Assembly (NCBI GenBank): GCA_938034615.1
Contig: CALHLW010000127.1
Span: 1-37,132 of the forward strand
Reading direction: 5' to 3'
Source: an uncultured Neomegalonema sp.
GTDB taxonomy: Bacteria > Pseudomonadota > Alphaproteobacteria > Rhodobacterales > Rhodobacteraceae
DNA: 37,132 nt
Below are positions 33,385 through 37,132 of this stretch, one piece after another (the stretch's first letter is position 1; each line of letters opens with the position of its first letter). Under the pieces are notes generated by a model. It was not told where the DNA came from and did no database searches. It saw only the letters and a program-made list of their open reading frames with translations. Position numbers and translations under genes: made by a program.

Positions 33385-34044
33385 ATGTCAAAACCCAGAA
33401 CATTCGGCGTGATAGGTCTGGGGACTTTCGGCTCGACGGTCGCCACTGAACTGGCGGGCTTCGACAATCATGTCATTGGCATCGATGCGAAGGATGCACC
33501 TGTTGCGGCCATGGCCGACACGTTGCGCGACGCGGTGATTGCCGATGGTCGCGACGAGAAAGCCCTCCGCGAGGCCGGGATCGGGCAATGTGATGTCGTG
33601 CTTGTCTCCATCGGCGACGATCTCGAAGCCAGTATCGTTTGCGCGATGAATGTGAAACTGATCGGGATAGAAAATATCTGGGCCAAAGCCGATACGCGCA
33701 CACATCACCGCATTCTGTCGCGCCTTGGCGTGGACCGGGTCATCCATCCCGAAGAACAGATGGGCCAACGGGTTGCGCAGATGCTCCACAATCCAACCGT
33801 CCGCGACTACGTGAGCCTCGGCAATGGCTTCTTTGCGGTCACGATGATGGTGCCGGACGCTCTGGAAGGAAAGGCTCTTTCCTCGCTGGAGATGGGCAGC
33901 CGCTTCGATGTGAAATGTCTGGAGATCATGCGGGGACGGGATTTGCTGACGAACAGCGATGCCGATCCGGTGCTGAAAAAGGATGACAGGATGCTGGTGC
34001 TAGGCACGCGCCCCGACTTGCGCGAATTCGCCAAGAGTTTCTGA
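33385..34044 (+). CDS. trkA: Potassium uptake regulatory protein TrkA/KtrA (RCK domain)
   Basis: 219 residues from the ATG at 33385; GGAG lies eight bases before it. The RCK_N Rossmann motif is FGVIGLGTFGSTVATEL, with the acidic NAD-binding end at HVIGIDAK; an RCK_C domain follows from about residue 140. A single RCK unit of this length is typical of KtrA rather than the doubled E. coli TrkA. It gates the membrane subunit encoded three bases downstream. An in-frame ATG at 33334 lies inside the upstream terminator and was rejected. Confidence 0.9.
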   Translation: MSKPRTFGVIGLGTFGSTVATELAGFDNHVIGIDAKDAPVAAMADTLRDAVIADGRDEKALREAGIGQCDVVLVSIGDDLEASIVCAMNVKLIGIENIWAKADTRTHHRILSRLGVDRVIHPEEQMGQRVAQMLHNPTVRDYVSLGNGFFAVTMMVPDALEGKALSSLEMGSRFDVKCLEIMRGRDLLTNSDADPVLKKDDRMLVLGTRPDLREFAKSF

Positions 34045-34047
34045 GCA

Positions 34048-35397
34048 ATGGGTTGGCCGGACTGGCAGAGCCGCTGGCGCAGGTCGAGCATCGGTATCAA
34101 TCCACCCCTGCTGTTGATCTTGCTCTACGCCTCGATAGCGGTACTCGGTGGGATCGCCCTTAAATTCCCCTTTGCATCGAATGAGCTGATCAGTTGGTCG
34201 GATGCTATCTTCACTGCTGTTTCCGCCATCACCGTGACCGGCCTCGTCGTGGTAGATACGGGCAGCGTGTATACGGGCTTTGGACAGGGCGTGATCGCCG
34301 TTCTGATGCAGCTTGGCGGGTTGGGTCTGATGACCTTTGCCGTGCTGATTCTTTCTGCTCTAGGACAACCGATTGGTCTTTCCCACCGAATGGTCCTGCG
34401 CGATGATCTGAACCGCACGGCGGTCAACGACTTGCTGCGCCTCGTGCGCACGATCTTTCTTGTCGTCATCATCTGCGAAACCGTCGGGGCTGTCGTTCTA
34501 GCCTTCGTCTTCGTACCTGAATTCGGATGGAGTCACGGAATATGGACCTCCATTTTCCACTCGATCTCGGCCTTCAACAATGCGGGCTTCTCGCTCTATC
34601 CCGACAGCCTGACGCAATGGCGGACGAACCCGCTGATCAATATCGTGATCCCGCTGATGTTCATCGTCGGCGGGCTTGGATATGGGGTCGTGGCGGACCT
34701 TGCCACCGGGTCCGGCTGGCGGCGCTGTTCGCTGCACTCGAAGCTAATGCTTGCGGGGACGGCGGTTCTGATCCCGGTCTCAGTGATCGGCTTCGCGGCA
34801 CTCGAATGGAATAACCCCGGCACCCTGGGCGATCTGGATTCAACCAGTGACCGGCTCTGGGTCGCGTGGTTTCAGGGGGTGACGACCCGTACCGCAGGGT
34901 TCAACACCACCGATATCGGCGCGATCCATGACACGACGGCGCTCATGTTCATCATTCTCATGATCATCGGGGGCGGCAGTACCTCTACCGCCGGAGGGAT
35001 CAAGGTGACGACGGCCATCGTGCTGTTGTTGGCCACCATCGCGTTCTTTCGCCGCCGCCAGAGTCTCGTTGCCTTCGGGCGCAGCATCGGTCTCGAACAG
35101 GTGTTCAAGGTCATGGCGCTGACGACGACGGCAATTCTGTTTCTCGTCGTTGGAACCTTCATCTTGCTTCTCGGCCATGATGGCGAGTTCCTCGATGCAG
35201 CTTTCGAAGTTGCGTCCGCCTTCGGGACGGTCGGTTTGTCGAGGGGAACGACCGCTGAACTCGACGGAGTAGGGCGGGTCGTCATTATGGTCATCATGTT
35301 CTTCGGGCGGGTCGGGCCGTTGACGCTCGGGTTCTTCCTCGCCACTCGCGTCGGCGCGCGCGTTCGATACCCGGAAGGGCAGGTTTATCTCGGGTAG
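34048..35397 (+). CDS. trkH: Potassium transporter membrane subunit TrkH/KtrB
   Basis: 449 residues with about eight to ten membrane segments in the four M1-P-M2 repeats of the SKT family. Selectivity-filter glycines appear in AITVTGLVVVDT, SAFNNAGFSLYP, VTTRTAGFNTTD and SAFGTVGLSRG. The length (449) fits KtrB. The gene starts three bases after trkA, so the pair is one operon and forms a cytosolic-ring-gated potassium uptake system. The flexible M2C gate region is GGGSTSTAGGIKVTT. Confidence 0.9.
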   Translation: MGWPDWQSRWRRSSIGINPPLLLILLYASIAVLGGIALKFPFASNELISWSDAIFTAVSAITVTGLVVVDTGSVYTGFGQGVIAVLMQLGGLGLMTFAVLILSALGQPIGLSHRMVLRDDLNRTAVNDLLRLVRTIFLVVIICETVGAVVLAFVFVPEFGWSHGIWTSIFHSISAFNNAGFSLYPDSLTQWRTNPLINIVIPLMFIVGGLGYGVVADLATGSGWRRCSLHSKLMLAGTAVLIPVSVIGFAALEWNNPGTLGDLDSTSDRLWVAWFQGVTTRTAGFNTTDIGAIHDTTALMFIILMIIGGGSTSTAGGIKVTTAIVLLLATIAFFRRRQSLVAFGRSIGLEQVFKVMALTTTAILFLVVGTFILLLGHDGEFLDAAFEVASAFGTVGLSRGTTAELDGVGRVVIMVIMFFGRVGPLTLGFFLATRVGARVRYPEGQVYLG

Positions 35398-35553
35398 GAT
35401 TGTGCGGAATTGCGGGAGTTTTTTCTTGGCGTTGAGGAGACACGGCGCGAAACTTATAGAAGGAAACTTATATAAGACTCTTCACAAAACGGCGTCGATG
35501 CTTGATACCTCTGGCATACAAATTTGATTCGTATTCTGGGGGAACGCGACGCC
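35398..35553. promoter_or_regulatory. Upstream region of the HpsN-like gene with direct repeats
   Basis: AAACTTATA occurs twice, 14 bases apart (about 35453 and 35467), a spacing that could seat a protein dimer or tandem binding. Some 35 bases further lies CTGGCATACAAA, which loosely resembles GntR/FadR-type half sites. No clear promoter boxes could be fixed. GGGGGAA precedes the start codon. Confidence 0.3.
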
Positions 35554-36864
35554 ATGGCCATCGAACATCTGAAGACAGCGACCAAGACATCCGCAACCGG
35601 CGCTGGAGATGTGCGCGATACCGTGCAAAAGATCCTCGACGAGATCGAAGCGGGCGGTGACGACGCAGCGAAGAAATATGCGGCGCAATTCGACAAGTAC
35701 GAAGGCGATATCGTTGTCTCGCGGGGCGAGCTGGACGACGCTGCCACCAAGGTGCCCCAGAAGCTGAAAGACGATATCCGCTTCGCCCATGACAACGTGC
35801 GTCGCTTTGCAGAAGCGCAGAAGGAAACCATTCAGGACATGCAGATGGAGGTCATTCCCGGCCTTGTTTGTGGACAGAAGGCGATCCCCTGCGATGCCGC
35901 CGGGTGCTATGCGCCGGGAGGGCGCTATGCCCATATCGCGAGTGCGATGATGACGGTGACGACGGCGAAGGTCGCAGGCGTCAAGCATATCGCGGCCTGC
36001 TCGCCGCCTCGCCCTGATACGGGCGTTCACCCCGCCATTCTCTACACTGCCGATATCTGCGGAGCCGATACGATTCTCGCGCTGGGCGGCGTACAGGGCG
36101 TTGCGGCGATGGCATTCGGGCTGTTCGGCTTACCGAAAGCCGATATCCTCGTCGGCCCCGGCAACCAGTTCGTCGCCGAAGCCAAGCGTATCCTGTTCGG
36201 GCGTGTCGGCATCGATATGTTCGCAGGGCCAACGGATAGCCTGATCCTCGCGGATGAGAGCGCCGACCCCTTCATCGTCGCATGGGATCTGGTGGGGCAG
36301 GCAGAGCATGGCTACAACTCGCCGGTTTGGCTCGCCACGACCCACCGTCCGCTTGCCGAAAAGGTGATGGAGCTGGTGCCGGGGATGATCGAAAGCCTCC
36401 CGGAACTGAACCGGGACAACGCCTTCGCCGCTTGGCGCGATTATGCCGAGGTCATCGTCTGCGATACGCGCGAGGAAGTCGCGCAGGTCTCCGACGGCAT
36501 CGCGCCTGAACACCTCACCGTGCAGGCGGAAGACCTCGATTGGTGGCTGGGTCGCCTCACCTCCTACGGCTCGCTGTTCCTCGGTGAGGAAACGACCGTG
36601 GCCTTCGGTGACAAGGCATCGGGCACGAACCATGTGCTGCCTACCTCCGGCGCGGCGCGGTATACCGGGGGCCTGTCGGTCCATAAATACATGAAGCTGG
36701 TCACATGGCAGCGCGCCACCCGCGAAGCCGCCCGTCCCGTTGCCGAAGCCACGGCCCGTATTTCCCGGTTGGAAGGTATGGAAGGCCATGCCCGCACCGC
36801 CGATATTCGGCTGGAGAAGTACTTCCCCGGTGTGAACTTCGATCTCAGCGCTGCGGGGGATTGA
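35554..36864 (+). CDS. hpsN: Sulfopropanediol (DHPS) 3-dehydrogenase HpsN
   Basis: 436 residues from the ATG at 35554 (an in-frame TTG at 35524 is less likely). A HisD-family protein with all zinc and catalytic residues: Q249/H252 ([10 protein letters not shown]), E319-H320 (APEHLTV), D353 (FGDKASGTNH) and H412 (GMEGHARTADIR). Segments such as VDAAGCY-like CDAAGCYAPGGRYAHIASAM, GLFGLPKADILVGPGNQFVA and GLSVHKYMKLVTWQR match my memory of the roseobacter HpsN closely, unlike the paralogue at 8102. It oxidises R-DHPS to R-sulfolactate with two NAD. The other hps genes are not nearby, so the symbol is likely but not certain. Confidence 0.75.
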   Translation: MAIEHLKTATKTSATGAGDVRDTVQKILDEIEAGGDDAAKKYAAQFDKYEGDIVVSRGELDDAATKVPQKLKDDIRFAHDNVRRFAEAQKETIQDMQMEVIPGLVCGQKAIPCDAAGCYAPGGRYAHIASAMMTVTTAKVAGVKHIAACSPPRPDTGVHPAILYTADICGADTILALGGVQGVAAMAFGLFGLPKADILVGPGNQFVAEAKRILFGRVGIDMFAGPTDSLILADESADPFIVAWDLVGQAEHGYNSPVWLATTHRPLAEKVMELVPGMIESLPELNRDNAFAAWRDYAEVIVCDTREEVAQVSDGIAPEHLTVQAEDLDWWLGRLTSYGSLFLGEETTVAFGDKASGTNHVLPTSGAARYTGGLSVHKYMKLVTWQRATREAARPVAEATARISRLEGMEGHARTADIRLEKYFPGVNFDLSAAGD

Positions 36865-36874
36865 AAGACTCGCG

Positions 36875-37132
36875 ATGGACGAAGATGGCTGGACCGCGTC
36901 GGCGCCCGCATGGATCGCGGCACTGGGCGAGACAGGGGATTGGGGGCGGGTTCACGCCCTCGATTCAGAATGGGACGGCATCAAGATCATCAACCATCAC
37001 CGGCCTCTGTCTGCCTATATGCAGGCATTTCTCGGGGCAGGGTTGGAACTCGTCCATTTCGATGAGCCGCCCGCGCTGGGCGGCGACCCTGATCGTCTGG
37101 AGCGCTACACGCGCGTACCATGGTTCGTCATC
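36875..37132 (+). pseudogene. Methyltransferase with apparent internal deletion of the SAM-binding core (cut by window edge)
   Basis: ATG at 36875, ten bases after the hpsN stop. Residues 1-31 (WTASAPAWIAALGETGDWGR plus VHALD) look like the N-terminus of a class I SAM-dependent methyltransferase; the text then jumps to WDGIKIINHHRPLSAYMQAF, HFDEPPALGGDP and YTRVPWFVI, which in that family lie about 200 residues in. The glycine-rich SAM motif (DVGCGEGR-type) should fall between and is absent, with no frame break. The end is outside the window. Without the core it cannot be a methyltransferase. The comparison is from memory of the family and needs an alignment. Confidence 0.55.

Overview
The window is GC-rich, gene-dense chromosomal DNA of an alphaproteobacterium, most likely a Rhodobacterales (Roseobacter-type) member. 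I infer this from the split F0 ATP synthase operon with two b-type subunits (atpI-atpB-atpE-atpX-atpF), ubiG, a protein I recognise as close to roseobacter sulfopropanediol dehydrogenase HpsN, TRAP and BMP-type transporters, and repeated GC-rich palindromes between genes. No database search was possible, so every family name rests on motifs read in the translations.

Left part (1-5.0 kb): a CheB-CheR hybrid gene, cut by the window edge and broken by a one-base frameshift, points left. Pointing right is a four-gene operon: a His-rich periplasmic metal-binding protein (DUF2796/ZrgA type), an ABC ATPase, an FtsX-like permease and a DUF3299 protein. A near-consensus Zur box overlaps its likely promoter, so this is probably a zinc-starvation import system of the Zrg type. 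A small secreted CARDB-like protein follows, with a CRP-type palindrome upstream.

5.8-13.3 kb: a DMT exporter, a 40-residue membrane peptide, an orphan TRAP solute receptor, a histidinol-dehydrogenase-family alcohol dehydrogenase and an SDR look like a catabolic unit for a small polar alcohol, possibly a sulfonate. Next come an uncharacterised membrane protein with an operator-like palindrome and a secreted animal-type haem peroxidase with a C-terminal sorting-type tail.

13.3-20.7 kb: housekeeping genes: a cold-shock protein, fabI, a LysR deletion scar, the F0 operon with clear promoter and terminator, a DMT permease, tRNA-Trp(CCA), secE, nusG and exoD.

20.8-27.1 kb: a scar of truncated genes around an IS1595-type transposase fragment, then a BMP-type (nucleoside-like) ABC importer whose ATPase carries an unusual proline-rich N-terminal extension and whose binding protein is absent, and a PLP aminotransferase in the opposite direction.

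27.2-37.1 kb: recR, a two-domain CAP protein with a minisatellite-encoded tail, ubiG with an N-terminally truncated TIGR01777-type gene in front, radC, map, an EF-hand protein, a TrkA/TrkH potassium uptake pair, the HpsN-like dehydrogenase, and a methyltransferase that seems to have lost its SAM-binding core.

The main theme is regulated nutrient acquisition (zinc, potassium, nucleosides, an organosulfonate-type substrate) between core genes, with at least five decayed or rearranged genes.
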